The notes beneath the pieces are model-generated. The model was not told the DNA's origin. It worked only from the letters and a program-made list of their open reading frames with translations, and made no database searches. Source: CAZYTM01 sp964649725 (GTDB lineage: Bacteria; Desulfobacterota; Desulfuromonadia; Geobacterales; Geobacteraceae). From it: 64,000 bases of DNA. Where the stretch lies: NCBI GenBank assembly GCA_964649725.1, contig CAZYTM010000001.1, positions 310,001 through 374,000 on the forward strand. Direction: 5' to 3'. The translations under genes were made by a program, and so were the position numbers. Shown here piece by piece: positions 1 to 9,076 of the stretch; position 1 is the stretch's first letter; every line of letters begins with the position of its first letter.

Positions 1-676
1 ATTCCTCCATCTTGTATCCGAAACCGCGGATCGTCTTGATCATGTCGCCGGCAGTGCCCAGTTTGGTTCGTAGTCGCGTTATGTGGGTGTCAACAGTGCG
101 GGTATCACCGATATAGTTGTACCCCCAGACGTTCTTCAGCAGTAGATCGCGGCTCTGTACCCGGCCGAGCCGTTCAGCCAGATTGAGGAGTAATTTGAAC
201 TCGGTGGTGGTAAGTACCACTTCGTTACCCTCGACCTCGACAACGTGCCTGTCAGTATCAATGCTCAGCGGCCCGATGGCAATCATCATTCCTGCTGGCG
301 AATCAGGCATGGCACGGCGCAACACCGCCTTGATCCTGAGAAGCAGTTCGCGCGTTGAGAAAGGTTTCACCACGTAATCATCGGCCCCCACCTCGAAACC
401 GACCACCCGGTCGATCTCCTCACCTTTGGCAGTCAGTATGATGACCGGTATAGTGGCGGTCTTTTCTTTCTTTTTCAACTGTTTGCAGACCTCACTCCCC
501 ATCATACCGGGAAGCATCAGGTCAAGCAGGATCAGATCCGGTTGATGCTGCCGGGCCAGGTCGAGTCCGGTAGTACCATCCAGGGCGATGATGGGACGAT
601 ACCCTTCCTTTTCGAGGTTGAATGCAACCAGTTCGGCCAGATCCTGTTCATCTTCAATAATAAGTATTTTCTTCAC
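1..676 (-). CDS. PhoB/OmpR-family response regulator (3' end at window edge)
   Basis: A DNA-binding two-component response regulator. The N-terminal receiver domain has the acidic pair in IIEDEQD, the phospho-acceptor Asp in LILLDLMLPG and the switch Lys in YVVKPF. The C-terminal winged helix includes the recognition segment TRTVDTHITRLRTKL and ends in GFGYKMEE. All 225 codons visible fit a full-length PhoB-type protein, so probably only the stop is outside the window. The start is GTG at 676, chosen because AAGGTGG lies 6 nt upstream and the next residues (KKILIIEDE) are the usual beginning of the fold. A histidine kinase would be expected beyond the left edge. Family is certain; the phosphate role of PhoB itself is not shown. 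Confidence 0.9.
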   Translation of the reverse strand, partial: MKKILIIEDEQDLAELVAFNLEKEGYRPIIALDGTTGLDLARQHQPDLILLDLMLPGMMGSEVCKQLKKKEKTATIPVIILTAKGEEIDRVVGFEVGADDYVVKPFSTRELLLRIKAVLRRAMPDSPAGMMIAIGPLSIDTDRHVVEVEGNEVVLTTTEFKLLLNLAERLGRVQSRDLLLKNVWGYNYIGDTRTVDTHITRLRTKLGTAGDMIKTIRGFGYKMEE

Positions 677-866
677 TGGAACCACCTTAAGCTAAACCTG
701 AGCAGGTCAATAAGTGATAATAATAGCTGCTGTTTGTTACATCCATGTGACGGCGAGGTTATAATGCCATGACTAACATATATACTTCTCCAGGCGGATT
801 CGTCTCCATTGGCAGTTTCAGCTATCTTAATAAAAATGTATCCTGACCGAAAGTTTTTGCTGTTAG

Positions 867-3800
867 TCATTTTTTCAATCGGCAGCGGCTCCGGAACGGA
901 CAGTGACTGCCGTCACACCCTTGCCGCTGGGCGAAATCTGCCTCTGTGCTCCGCGCTCTGATGGCATCCATTATCTGCAGCAACTCTTTTTCAAAGTCAG
1001 CAACGACACAATCGACCTCCACCCGCAGACCGTCCCGAAGAAAGAGGAGTATCCCGCTGACAGCCAGCTCCGGCCAACCTTTGCTGAGGGCCAGCTGGTA
1101 GGTCTGCAGCTGAAAGCGGTAGCCCTCCAGCTCCGCAGTCGCCCCATGTGCATATTTGTAGTCGTAGATCGTTGCCTGCCCTGCTGCAAAGGCCACCAGA
1201 TCGATCGCCCCGCGTATATAGTAGTCTGCCTCACCTTGCAGGCGGAGCAGAAAAGGGAATTCCCGTTGCAGCTCTCTGCCGGCCAGCTCCTCGACCAACG
1301 GGGAGGAAAGCAGCCCAAGGACCTGGGCCTGCACCTCGGCTACCCCCTGGTCATCGGGATCAAACCCTTGCTGCCTGGCTACCCGGCGGCAAAGTTCTGC
1401 GCCGGCATCGGTATCGGTATTGAAATCGATCTGTTCCAGCATGGCATGAGCCAGATCACCCCTGGCCAGCGGTGAGAGTGAGCGGTCTTTGCTACGGCTC
1501 TTCTGCGTTACTGACAGTGGCCCGAGTAGTTCGGCAAATATCCCTTCGTCAAGCCCCATCACCCCCTTGTAGAAATATTTGCGCGGGCAATGGGCATAAT
1601 CCTCCAGGGCCGTGGGAGAAAACTCCATGGTCGAAGGGAGTGGCGGCTGGAAAAACAGAGCGCGCTGCAGACCGATTTCGAGCTGTTCCGGCCGCAACCA
1701 CTCCTCGCGCAATCGCTCACCGGAAGCTGCATCTGGAGGAGTCGCCACGGCACTATAGAGCCGTTGTGCATTGTTAACCCTTACCAGACCTCTTTCGCTG
1801 CCAGCCAGAAATTCGTCCAGCCACTGGTGCCAGACACCTTTCCCTGTCCCGGAGAGAATGAGATAGTCGCGGGCTCTGGTGACCGCTACATAGAAGAGCC
1901 GCTTCAGTTCGGCAACCGATTTACGTTGCTGATTCTCGACTATGGCGGCATGCGCCAGGGTCGAGAGCCACCCCGCTGCAGGCTTGGGGATCTTGACGGC
2001 AACCCCGTAATGGCTGTCAAGGAGAACCGGTGTCGTATCATGACGTTGTCCTCCTCCCAGTTCCGGGACAAATACCAGCGGGAATTCCAGCCCCTTGCTC
2101 TGGTGGACTGTCATCAGCCGGACTACGTCCTCCCCTTCGGCAGCAATCAGAGCCTCTGCTTCGGTAGGTTCCGCCTCTACAAGCCGCGCCAGATAGTTGA
2201 CGAACGGTCGGAGCGCCCCCTCTCCCCGACTGGCAAAGGAGCGCGCCAGCTCCACCAGCTTGCGCAGATTGGCAACTTTCTGCTCCCCCTGAAATGTCGT
2301 CAGCAGGCTGGAGGCAAAATCGGTCCGGGTGATTATCTCCTCCAACAGCTCCGGCAGAGTCAGCCGGTCCCTGAGCGGGCGGAGGCTATTGATGAGTCCG
2401 GCCAAGGCGACCAGGCGCTGCTGGTCGCCAGCGTCGATACGCGGCCAGACTGTTACGTCAGAGTCTTTACTGCCAGGCTGGGACAACAGCTCCTGCCAGG
2501 CACCTACCCCCCGGTCATGGCGGGAGAGGAGAAAGAGGGTCTCGTCGGAAACGCCGCAGATTGGTGAGCGGAGCAGCCCGGCCAGGGATACCAGATCCCG
2601 GTCATACTCCAGGTAGCGGAGCAGGCTGAGGATATCGAGTACCTCCTGACAACGGTAGAATCCTTTCCCTTTAACCACATAGTACGGTATCCCCTGCCGC
2701 CGCAGTTCCCGTTCAAAACTTTTCAAGTGGGTGAAGCGGCGCAACAGTATGGCGATGTCCCCATAGCGGGGCCGGCGCGGCCGGAACTGCGGGGGAGACC
2801 CCGGCTCTGCCGGTCCCTCTTGCACCAGATCAAAGACCTCTACCTGGTCTTCGCCGCTGACCAGCTCCCTGATTCGGGAGGCGATAGCTGTTGCCTCCAG
2901 ATCCCGCTTCTCCGCACTACCTTCGCCGCCGGTTATGCCAAGCATTTCAACGCAAGGGGTGCCGTCATAGTCGTTGCGCACCGCTTCCAGGTGATCCCCC
3001 GGAGCATAATCGAGCTCAAAGGGGAGATCCCCCCCCTGCATGACCTGGCTGAACAGGGCATTGACAAAGGCAATCACCCCTTGCCGGGAACGGAACGACT
3101 CCTGAAAATAGCAGCTCTTGCCGCCACTGGCGACGATCTCATCCCTTGCCTGGCCAAATACTGCCACATCGGCACCGCGAAAGAGATAGATAGACTGCTT
3201 CGGATCCCCCACCAGAAAGAGCCGCTGCTCCTCTCCACAGAGCAGTCTGACCAGTTCATGCTGTAACGGGTTGGTGTCCTGGAACTCATCTACCAAGAGC
3301 ACCACATGGCGCTGCCGGTACTCACTGCGCAGATCGGCATCGTTTTGCAGCAGCGCGCGGCATTTCAATTGCAGATCTTCAAAATCGAGAGCCCCGCGGC
3401 TATCCTTACGCTGCTGATAAGCCAGGGCAAGTTTCCCGGCCAGCTCCAGCAGGGCTCTGACCAGTGGTGCCCCGGCGATCTGAGCGACAGCCAGTTCAAG
3501 GTCGTTCAGACATCTTACGAAGTCGTCCTTGAGCGGTTTGGCTTTCCCCCAGTTGCCGACAAGAGAGGATTTCATGGCTGCCAACAGCTGCGCTGTGGCG
3601 GCCTGGTCTATGGCAAGCTCTCCCGCTCTGAATTGCGCCACCAACTGCTGCAGATGGCCATGATAGGCGGCTTCCTTCCCCCCTCCGGCCAGTACTGCCT
3701 CAGCTGCAGCAACCAAATCGGTCAATTCTCCCCGCCGTCTGGCAAAGAGAGCGTGTGCCTCTCCATCCCGTTCTGCAGCCAATCGGAGCATCCCTGCCTG

Positions 3801-4376
3801 ATCAATGCCGCAACCGGCAATTTGCTGATGAAGGACGACCAGATGGTCACGCAGCCCCCTGCTCCGCCCGACCGAGGAGAGCGGGAAAGCTTTCAGCAGC
3901 AACCGGATCGTCTCACTCCGCTGTTGCAGCTCGGTCTCCAGCAGCTCATCCAGGGCAGCATGCAACTCTTCGCTGGCGGCCAGTTCGTCAAGCAGGCTGA
4001 AGGATGGATCGATACCTGCCTCAGCCGGATGCTCGCGGAGAATTCCGGCGCACATGGCATGAAAGGTGGCAATAGTCGCATTGGGGAGTTCCCGAAGCGC
4101 CTGGCGTAATCCCACCCCCGGATCACCTGCGGCAATTCGTCTTCTGATACCCTGCCTGACCCGCTCGCGCATCTCGGTCGCGGCCTTCTCTGTAAAGGTG
4201 ATGGCCATGATCTCGGCAACGCCGAGCGGCCGGCCAATAGCAGTCTCGCCGGCCAGCAGGCGGATATAGAGCTCCACCAGCACAGCGGTCTTGCCCGAGC
4301 CGGCACCGGCCGAAACGACCATATTGCCGTCCAGCTGGAAGACCTGCTTTTTTGCCTCTGACCAGAGCATGGTCAT
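867..4376 (-). CDS. AddA-like UvrD/RecB-family helicase-nuclease with Cys-rich nuclease domain
   Basis: A 1169-residue superfamily 1 helicase fused to a RecB-type nuclease, predicted to process double-strand DNA ends. Walker A (AGAGSGKT) lies at residues 23-30, the DEFQD motif near 360 and the GDPKQSIYLFRG motif near 390. The C-terminal 230 residues carry the PD-(D/E)XK core (GAIDLVAF then DYKYAHG). A Cys in YAHCPRKYFY plus three C-terminal Cys (C-x4-C-x5-C in the last 20 residues) resembles the iron-sulfur staple known from AddB and Cas4-type nucleases. Classical AddA lacks it. No addB is adjacent. It overlaps the upstream pseudouridine synthase gene by 4 nt and is the last gene of a three-gene operon. 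Whether it works with a distant AddB or alone cannot be seen here. Confidence 0.88.
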   Translation of the reverse strand: MTMLWSEAKKQVFQLDGNMVVSAGAGSGKTAVLVELYIRLLAGETAIGRPLGVAEIMAITFTEKAATEMRERVRQGIRRRIAAGDPGVGLRQALRELPNATIATFHAMCAGILREHPAEAGIDPSFSLLDELAASEELHAALDELLETELQQRSETIRLLLKAFPLSSVGRSRGLRDHLVVLHQQIAGCGIDQAGMLRLAAERDGEAHALFARRRGELTDLVAAAEAVLAGGGKEAAYHGHLQQLVAQFRAGELAIDQAATAQLLAAMKSSLVGNWGKAKPLKDDFVRCLNDLELAVAQIAGAPLVRALLELAGKLALAYQQRKDSRGALDFEDLQLKCRALLQNDADLRSEYRQRHVVLLVDEFQDTNPLQHELVRLLCGEEQRLFLVGDPKQSIYLFRGADVAVFGQARDEIVASGGKSCYFQESFRSRQGVIAFVNALFSQVMQGGDLPFELDYAPGDHLEAVRNDYDGTPCVEMLGITGGEGSAEKRDLEATAIASRIRELVSGEDQVEVFDLVQEGPAEPGSPPQFRPRRPRYGDIAILLRRFTHLKSFERELRRQGIPYYVVKGKGFYRCQEVLDILSLLRYLEYDRDLVSLAGLLRSPICGVSDETLFLLSRHDRGVGAWQELLSQPGSKDSDVTVWPRIDAGDQQRLVALAGLINSLRPLRDRLTLPELLEEIITRTDFASSLLTTFQGEQKVANLRKLVELARSFASRGEGALRPFVNYLARLVEAEPTEAEALIAAEGEDVVRLMTVHQSKGLEFPLVFVPELGGGQRHDTTPVLLDSHYGVAVKIPKPAAGWLSTLAHAAIVENQQRKSVAELKRLFYVAVTRARDYLILSGTGKGVWHQWLDEFLAGSERGLVRVNNAQRLYSAVATPPDAASGERLREEWLRPEQLEIGLQRALFFQPPLPSTMEFSPTALEDYAHCPRKYFYKGVMGLDEGIFAELLGPLSVTQKSRSKDRSLSPLARGDLAHAMLEQIDFNTDTDAGAELCRRVARQQGFDPDDQGVAEVQAQVLGLLSSPLVEELAGRELQREFPFLLRLQGEADYYIRGAIDLVAFAAGQATIYDYKYAHGATAELEGYRFQLQTYQLALSKGWPELAVSGILLFLRDGLRVEVDCVVADFEKELLQIMDAIRARSTEADFAQRQGCDGSHCPFRSRCRLKK

Positions 4377-5290
4377 GGTGTTCTACTCTCCTCTGCTGCT
4401 TCAAGCTGCTCGACCGCAATACCGGCATCCCGGCAGACCTCGGCAAAGGTTGCATCCGGCGGTGCAGTTGCTGATATCAGCCTCCCCTCGCGGCTCTGGA
4501 ACGACATCCTGCGGCAGTGGAGCATGATGCGGCTGGCAGCAGGGCCGCCGTAGAGAGTATCCCCTACTATCGGGAGGCCGGAGTGGGCCAGATGGACCCT
4601 GATCTGGTGGGTTCTGCCGGTCAGCGGTCGGGCCTCCAGCAGGGTAAACCCATGCCCGACAGAGATGATGCGAAAGTCGGTTATCGCTTCTCTGCCAGGG
4701 GTTGCGACTCCGTAGCGGAACTTGTTCAGCTTCGCTATCGGCGCCTCTATCCGCCACTGCTGCTGTTCGGGCCGCCCTTCCACCAGGGCCCAATAGAGCT
4801 TTTCCACCCCCCCCTGCTTGAAGAGATAGCCGAGATGGGTAGCTGCCTTCTTGTTCTTCGGGAAGAACATTACACCAGAGGTCCCCCGATCGAGCCGGTG
4901 GATCACCCGGGCCGGCTCTTGCACCTGGATCTCCTGCAGATAGAGCGCCACTGCATGCTCGACAGTCCCCTTCAGCTGATACGGAGTACGCTGGCTATTG
5001 AGTCCGGCAGCCTTCTTTATCGCCAGAAAATCGGCATCCTCCAGCAGTATCTCCGCTTTGCCGTAACGTACCTCCTGATAACGCTCCGCTTCCATCACGC
5101 CGAGGATGATCTCGTCACCCTTATGGAGCTTCCGGGACGCTACGCGGACCATGCTGTCATTGATGCTGCAGCCCCCCCAGTCGACAATCTTCCTTATCTG
5201 CCCCTTGGATAGCTGGGGGAAGAGTATCTTGGCGCCGTCATCGAGGCGCAGCCCCACCTCTTGGTCGGTGACCGTAGCGCGCAGGATCAC
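4373..5290 (-). CDS. RluA-family RNA pseudouridine synthase
   Basis: Converts uridine to pseudouridine in rRNA or tRNA. The signature HRLDRGTSGV is at residues 131-140, with the catalytic Asp in RLD at 134. An N-terminal S4-like RNA-binding segment (roughly residues 12-65) precedes the catalytic domain, and GRTHQIRVHLAH is the conserved late motif. Its 305 residues are normal for RluC/RluD-type enzymes. It overlaps the Nudix gene upstream and the helicase gene downstream by 4 nt each, so the three are probably translationally coupled. The target uridine cannot be assigned from sequence alone. Confidence 0.9.
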   Translation of the reverse strand: MILRATVTDQEVGLRLDDGAKILFPQLSKGQIRKIVDWGGCSINDSMVRVASRKLHKGDEIILGVMEAERYQEVRYGKAEILLEDADFLAIKKAAGLNSQRTPYQLKGTVEHAVALYLQEIQVQEPARVIHRLDRGTSGVMFFPKNKKAATHLGYLFKQGGVEKLYWALVEGRPEQQQWRIEAPIAKLNKFRYGVATPGREAITDFRIISVGHGFTLLEARPLTGRTHQIRVHLAHSGLPIVGDTLYGGPAASRIMLHCRRMSFQSREGRLISATAPPDATFAEVCRDAGIAVEQLEAAEESRTP

Positions 5291-5808
5291 TTGAGCCTCC
5301 CGCTGGCCCGGAAGAGCGCGGCAATCGTCTTGCCGTCACTGATGCGCCCGTCCTGAGCCATCTGTAATGCTTCGACAAAGGGGAGCCGGACCGTTTCGAT
5401 ATCCTCGTCCTCCTCCTGGGCCGCTTCGGCCTGACTGAGACCGGTAGCAAGGAAGAGATGGATAACTTCATCAAACACACCGGGCGAGGAATGGAGCAGC
5501 CCCAGAGATTGCAACGCCCCTGCCTGCAGACCGGTCTCTTCGCAGAGTTCGCGGCTGCCGCACTGCTCTGCACTCTCGTCAGGGTCGCGCCGGCCGGCCG
5601 GTACCTCAAGCAGGAGCTCTGCTACTGCTGGTCGCAGTTGCCGGATCAGCGTCACGGTGCCGTCGTCATGCCATGGGAGGACAGCAACACCGCCAGGATG
5701 GCGGATAATCTGAAAAGTATGCCACCCCTTGCTCCCTATCTTTACCTCCAGCTGTTCCAGATTCACCACCAGGCCATGAAACAGCATGGATCTGTTGCGC
5801 GTCTCCAT
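5287..5808 (-). CDS. Nudix hydrolase, ADP-ribose pyrophosphatase type
   Basis: Hydrolyses a nucleoside diphosphate linked to another moiety; the ADP-sugar branch is most likely. The full Nudix box is visible at residues 72-94: Gly, five residues, Glu78, seven residues, then R86-E87-L-C-E90-E91-T-G-L. The preceding strand VAELLLEVPAG matches ADP-ribose pyrophosphatases. The protein has 173 residues, normal for the family. It is the first gene of an operon with the RluA-type synthase and the AddA-like helicase, joined by a 4-nt overlap. Substrate assignment is inference from overall family resemblance. Confidence 0.87.
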   Translation of the reverse strand: METRNRSMLFHGLVVNLEQLEVKIGSKGWHTFQIIRHPGGVAVLPWHDDGTVTLIRQLRPAVAELLLEVPAGRRDPDESAEQCGSRELCEETGLQAGALQSLGLLHSSPGVFDEVIHLFLATGLSQAEAAQEEDEDIETVRLPFVEALQMAQDGRISDGKTIAALFRASGRLK

Positions 5809-5930
5809 TTTGCCTCTCCATTTCTTGCATCGTGAATAGATACTGTATCATTAACCTCATCTCCTGTGAAGCGTTCAGATAAAGCATTGCCAGCAGCATC
5901 CAGTGCATCTTTGGTGAGGAATTTATATGA

Positions 5931-5959
5931 TTTTCATCTTTATCGTTATCTGTTATAGT
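5931..5959 (+). promoter_or_regulatory. Sigma-70 promoter for slyD
   Basis: TTTTCA (5931-5936), a 17-bp spacer and TATAGT (5954-5959) preceded by TG one base upstream form an extended -10 promoter. Transcription would start near 5966, about 33 nt before the slyD start codon. This is pattern recognition only. Confidence 0.5.
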
Positions 5960-5998
5960 TTTTTCGCAGGCTAAAATCGTGCGAAAGGCGGGAGTGTT

Positions 5999-6445
5999 AT
6001 GTCTCAAGCGAAGCAGGGGGATGCTGTAAAGGTTCATTATACGGGAAAACTGGCTGACGGAACGGTCTTTGATTCATCGGAGAGCGGCGAAGAGGATATT
6101 GCTGCTGAGCCGTTCGCCTTTACCATCGGCACAGAGCAGGTAATCCCCGGTTTCGAGCAGGCAGTGATCGGCATGGCAGTCGGCGAAGCCAAGACCGTCA
6201 CCATCCCGGTAGCAGGGGCCTATGGCAATCATATGGAGCAGATGGTGGCTGTCGTTAAAAAGAGTGACATCCCCCCCAACATTACCCCTGAGGTCGGCCA
6301 ACACCTGGAGATCACCCAGGAGGACGGCAGCTCCTTCCCGGTAATCATCACTGCTGTCACCGACGAGGAGGTCACTCTCGATGCCAATCACCCGCTGGCC
6401 GGTCACGACCTCACCTTTGAAATAAAGCTGGTGGCGATCGACTGA
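5999..6445 (+). CDS. slyD: SlyD-like FKBP peptidyl-prolyl cis-trans isomerase
   Basis: A cytoplasmic folding catalyst. The FKBP core (VHYTGKLADGTVFDSS, then TIGTEQVIPGFEQAVIGM) is interrupted by an insert-in-flap chaperone domain at about residues 70-125, and the chain ends in the typical HPLAGHDLTFEI. Its 148 residues match short SlyD proteins. The His/Cys-rich metal-binding tail of E. coli SlyD is absent, so a nickel role is not supported. The gene stands alone, divergent from the Nudix operon, with an extended -10 promoter upstream and a bidirectional terminator downstream. Confidence 0.92.
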   Translation: MSQAKQGDAVKVHYTGKLADGTVFDSSESGEEDIAAEPFAFTIGTEQVIPGFEQAVIGMAVGEAKTVTIPVAGAYGNHMEQMVAVVKKSDIPPNITPEVGQHLEITQEDGSSFPVIITAVTDEEVTLDANHPLAGHDLTFEIKLVAID

Positions 6446-6479
6446 ACCACGCAGCGTGCGTAGCTGCATATAAAATAAA

Positions 6480-6507
6480 GGGGGGGTATGCATTGAGCAT
6501 CCCCCCC
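6480..6507. terminator. Bidirectional intrinsic terminator between slyD and the ferritin-like gene
   Basis: Seven G (6480-6486), one bulged T, ATGC, a 5-nt loop, GCAT and seven C (6501-6507) form a strong hairpin. A T-rich tract follows on the plus strand, and TTTATTTTAT follows on the minus strand. It lies between two convergent genes, so it probably serves both. Confidence 0.8.
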
Positions 6508-6544
6508 TGACTTATTCTGTTTCTCACAGACCCCGGCAGTTAAA

Positions 6545-7021
6545 TCAGTTCTCCGTCATGAAGTGCTGTTCGTAGAGGTCTTCCAAAGTCTGCAGATGGC
6601 GGCTTTCGTCAGCCAGCAGGGCATCGAAAAGTTTGGCCATCGGTGCACCGGCACACCCCTCAGCCAGCCTTTTGTAGAAATCGATCGCCCCGGTCTCCAG
6701 GTGAATGGCATAGGCTAGCGCCTCGCGGCCATCGGAATTGGGGCTCAACTCTTTTTTGGCCAGGACATAGTTGAGGTTCATGGTCTTGACCGGACCGGCA
6801 AGGGCGGCACCATCACCCATCTGCCCTTCCAGCAAGGCTTTTTCCAGCTGATGCTTGTGATTCAGTTCGTCAAGGGCGGCATCCTTGAGGATCTCCTTGG
6901 CCCCCTTGTTCTTCACTTTACGGATCGCCTCAAGATAGTGGCGGAACCCTTCGTCTTCCATCTGCACCGCCATTTCGATGGCTGCCTCAAATGTATAACA
7001 GACCTGTCCCTGCTCGCTCAT
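6545..7021 (-). CDS. Ferritin-like/rubrerythrin-family diiron protein
   Basis: A four-helix-bundle protein of 158 residues, probably an oxidative-stress or iron protein of the cytoplasm. The helices carry the expected acidic and His ligands: QMEDEGFRHY, LDELNHKHQLE, LETGAIDFY and ADESRHLQTLE. No rubredoxin-type CxxC module is present, so this is the short ferritin-like form rather than a full rubrerythrin. The start was placed at ATG 7021 (MSEQGQV) because AGGAGGTGGGAG precedes it. An in-frame GTG four codons upstream lies inside that Shine-Dalgarno sequence. It converges on slyD. Confidence 0.85.
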   Translation of the reverse strand: MSEQGQVCYTFEAAIEMAVQMEDEGFRHYLEAIRKVKNKGAKEILKDAALDELNHKHQLEKALLEGQMGDGAALAGPVKTMNLNYVLAKKELSPNSDGREALAYAIHLETGAIDFYKRLAEGCAGAPMAKLFDALLADESRHLQTLEDLYEQHFMTEN

Positions 7022-7267
7022 ATCGTCTCCCACCTCCTGATATCTTGGCTAACGGCATTTTGTAGCATAACCCCCGGACAAGCACAAGTGCATTCTTAGG
7101 GTACGGAGATTCCAGCCCGTCGCTCATCTCTCGTCCAACTGCCAAAGCCTGGTTTCATTCGTTAATCAGAGTTAATACCAGAATCAACGGATTATTTCCA
7201 TGAAAATCTCACCTCTTCTTATGGCAAACCCTTTGACAAGCGCCCGGCTTTCCGTTAAGTTCAGTGC

Positions 7268-7741
7268 ATGCAAGAATTTCTCGCCCAGTATGGCCTGTTC
7301 TCCCTTTTTCTGTTAAGTTTCCTCGCCTCAACCCTGCTGCCGCTCGGCTCCGAGTGGCTGCTGGTCACCATGCTGCTGCAGAAAAACGATCCGGTCCTGC
7401 TGGTAGCTATCGCCTCCATCGGCAACTATCTTGGGGCTTGCACTACCTACTGGATCGGCATGTATTGCGGACCATGGGTAATCAGACGGCTGCTCCGCAT
7501 AGATGAGGCAACACAACATAAAGCCGAAGGGTACTATGCCCGTTATGGCTCCTGGTCCTTACTCTTCTCCTGGCTACCGATCATCGGAGACCCGCTCTGC
7601 CTCGCCGGTGGTCTGCTAAAGATCGGTTTCAGCCGTTTCACTCTCTTCGTTCTGACCGGCAAGGTCGCCCGTTATGCCTCAATAGCCTGGCTTACCAGTA
7701 TGGGGGTCGACCATCTGCCTAGCCTGTTAGTACCCTCATAA
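7268..7741 (+). CDS. YqaA/DedA-like inner-membrane protein
   Basis: A 157-residue membrane protein of the SNARE-associated/DedA superfamily (YqaA branch). Several hydrophobic segments are visible (residues about 8-35, 43-62, 94-112 and 122-140). The family features LPLGSEWLL near the N terminus and SWLPIIGDPLCLAGG after the middle are present. DedA proteins are linked to membrane lipid or proton-motive-force homeostasis, but the substrate of this branch is unknown. There is no clear Shine-Dalgarno before the ATG, although no better start is visible. It lies 16 nt upstream of the M16 peptidase gene and may be co-transcribed. Confidence 0.8.
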   Translation: MQEFLAQYGLFSLFLLSFLASTLLPLGSEWLLVTMLLQKNDPVLLVAIASIGNYLGACTTYWIGMYCGPWVIRRLLRIDEATQHKAEGYYARYGSWSLLFSWLPIIGDPLCLAGGLLKIGFSRFTLFVLTGKVARYASIAWLTSMGVDHLPSLLVPS

Positions 7742-7757
7742 CATCAGGAGCTTGAAT

Positions 7758-9044
7758 ATGTCACCATGCCATAAAATAACCCTGGCCAACGGGTTACGTA
7801 TAGTTGTTGTAGAGATGCCTCATCTGCACAGTGCAGAAATCGCCATCTATCTGAAAGCGGGTGGCCGCAACGATCCCCCTGGCAAGGGAGGACTCTCCCA
7901 TTTTCTCGAACATATGTTATTCCGCGGCACTGCCGATTTCCCGACCAACCTTGAACTGGAGAGGGCGTTCGAGGCGATTGGCGGCAGTGTCAATGCTGCC
8001 ACTGACGAGGAGTGCACCTGTTATTTCTCCCGGGTCCATCCAGATCATGTCGCAACCGGGCTGCAACTCTTTGCCTCCATGCTGCTCCGCCCGACACTCC
8101 CTGGTATCGAGATAGAAAAGCGGATCATCAGTGAAGAGGCGCTGGAGGATATAAACGAGCAGGGGGAACAGATCAGTCCGCACAATCTGGCCAGCCAACT
8201 GCTCTGGCCAGAGCATCAGCTCGGACAGCCGACCGTGGGGACCCTGGAGAGTATTGCTAATATCTGCAATGCCGACCTGCAAAGCCATCTGGCAAAATTC
8301 TATATACCGGCCAGTGCGGTAGTGACAGTTGCCGGGGCAGTTTCAGCCAAGCAGGTAGCTGCTGAATGTACAGCCCTCTTTGCCGGCTGGACAGGGGATA
8401 AGGCGCCTCCTCTCAACATCTTTAACGGCGTCCAGAAAATCCCGCGGGCAGTATACGTCGACGACTCGGATAGTCAGGTCCAGTTGCAGTTATGTTTTCG
8501 CGGTTTTGCCCGATCTGACCAACGGCTTATGACGACGCGCCTGCTCAGACGGATTCTCAGCGGCGGCGGCAGTTCACGCCTGCACCTCACCCTCAGGGAG
8601 CGGCTCGGTATTGTCTATTCAGTTGATGCCAATATTGCTGCTTATGAAGAGAGTGGTGCTTTTGCCATTGAACTTTCGACCGCCCCGGAAAATCTCCTTC
8701 TGGCAGTCCAGTCTGTCCTGCAGGAGACTGCCCGTCTGGCTCTGGAAGCTGTCCCGGAGAGCGAACTGCAACAGGTGCAGAACGCCTATTTCTATGACCT
8801 TGATTACAGCAGGGATTCCACCTATGAAATGCAGGTACGATACGGTTGGGGTGAATTGATGGGGCTCTGTCGCCATATTGAAGAAGACCGGGCAGAAGCT
8901 GCAGCTCTCAACAGCTCCAGCATACTGGCCACAGCCAGGGCCCTGTTTGCCCCGCAGAACCTTAATCTGGTAGCGGTCGGGCCATTATCGGCAGCTCTGC
9001 GGCAGCAGGTAGACGAGGCTGTTGCATCCTATAAAATCGACTGA
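7758..9044 (+). CDS. M16-family zinc metallopeptidase (processing-peptidase-like)
   Basis: A single-module M16B peptidase of 428 residues. The inverted zinc motif HFLEH is at residues 48-52, with the distal Glu in the EEALEDIN helix about 75 residues later. GGSVNAATDEECTCY and the C-terminal domain motif SGGGSSRLHLTLRERLGIVYSV are typical. Both the HxxEH and the R/Y motif of the C-terminal half are present, so the enzyme looks active alone or as a homodimer. The start was set to ATG 7758, seven nt after CAGGAG; an in-frame TTG two codons upstream is less likely. The natural substrate is unknown. Confidence 0.9.
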   Translation: MSPCHKITLANGLRIVVVEMPHLHSAEIAIYLKAGGRNDPPGKGGLSHFLEHMLFRGTADFPTNLELERAFEAIGGSVNAATDEECTCYFSRVHPDHVATGLQLFASMLLRPTLPGIEIEKRIISEEALEDINEQGEQISPHNLASQLLWPEHQLGQPTVGTLESIANICNADLQSHLAKFYIPASAVVTVAGAVSAKQVAAECTALFAGWTGDKAPPLNIFNGVQKIPRAVYVDDSDSQVQLQLCFRGFARSDQRLMTTRLLRRILSGGGSSRLHLTLRERLGIVYSVDANIAAYEESGAFAIELSTAPENLLLAVQSVLQETARLALEAVPESELQQVQNAYFYDLDYSRDSTYEMQVRYGWGELMGLCRHIEEDRAEAAALNSSSILATARALFAPQNLNLVAVGPLSAALRQQVDEAVASYKID

Positions 9045-9076
9045 AAGTTATCTTCCCGCCTGTTACAACTGCCGGC

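Noticed and set aside
673..870. 65-codon open frame starting in the ATGA overlap at the end of the AddA-like gene
   Set aside because: The overlap looks like coupling, but the translated sequence has no domain-like pattern, and the frame runs into the start of the response-regulator gene. The region is better explained as a promoter and leader.
1590..2567. Long plus-strand open frame of 325 codons
   Set aside because: It lies wholly antisense to the AddA-like helicase gene, which has all conserved motifs. High GC in third positions produces such shadow frames.
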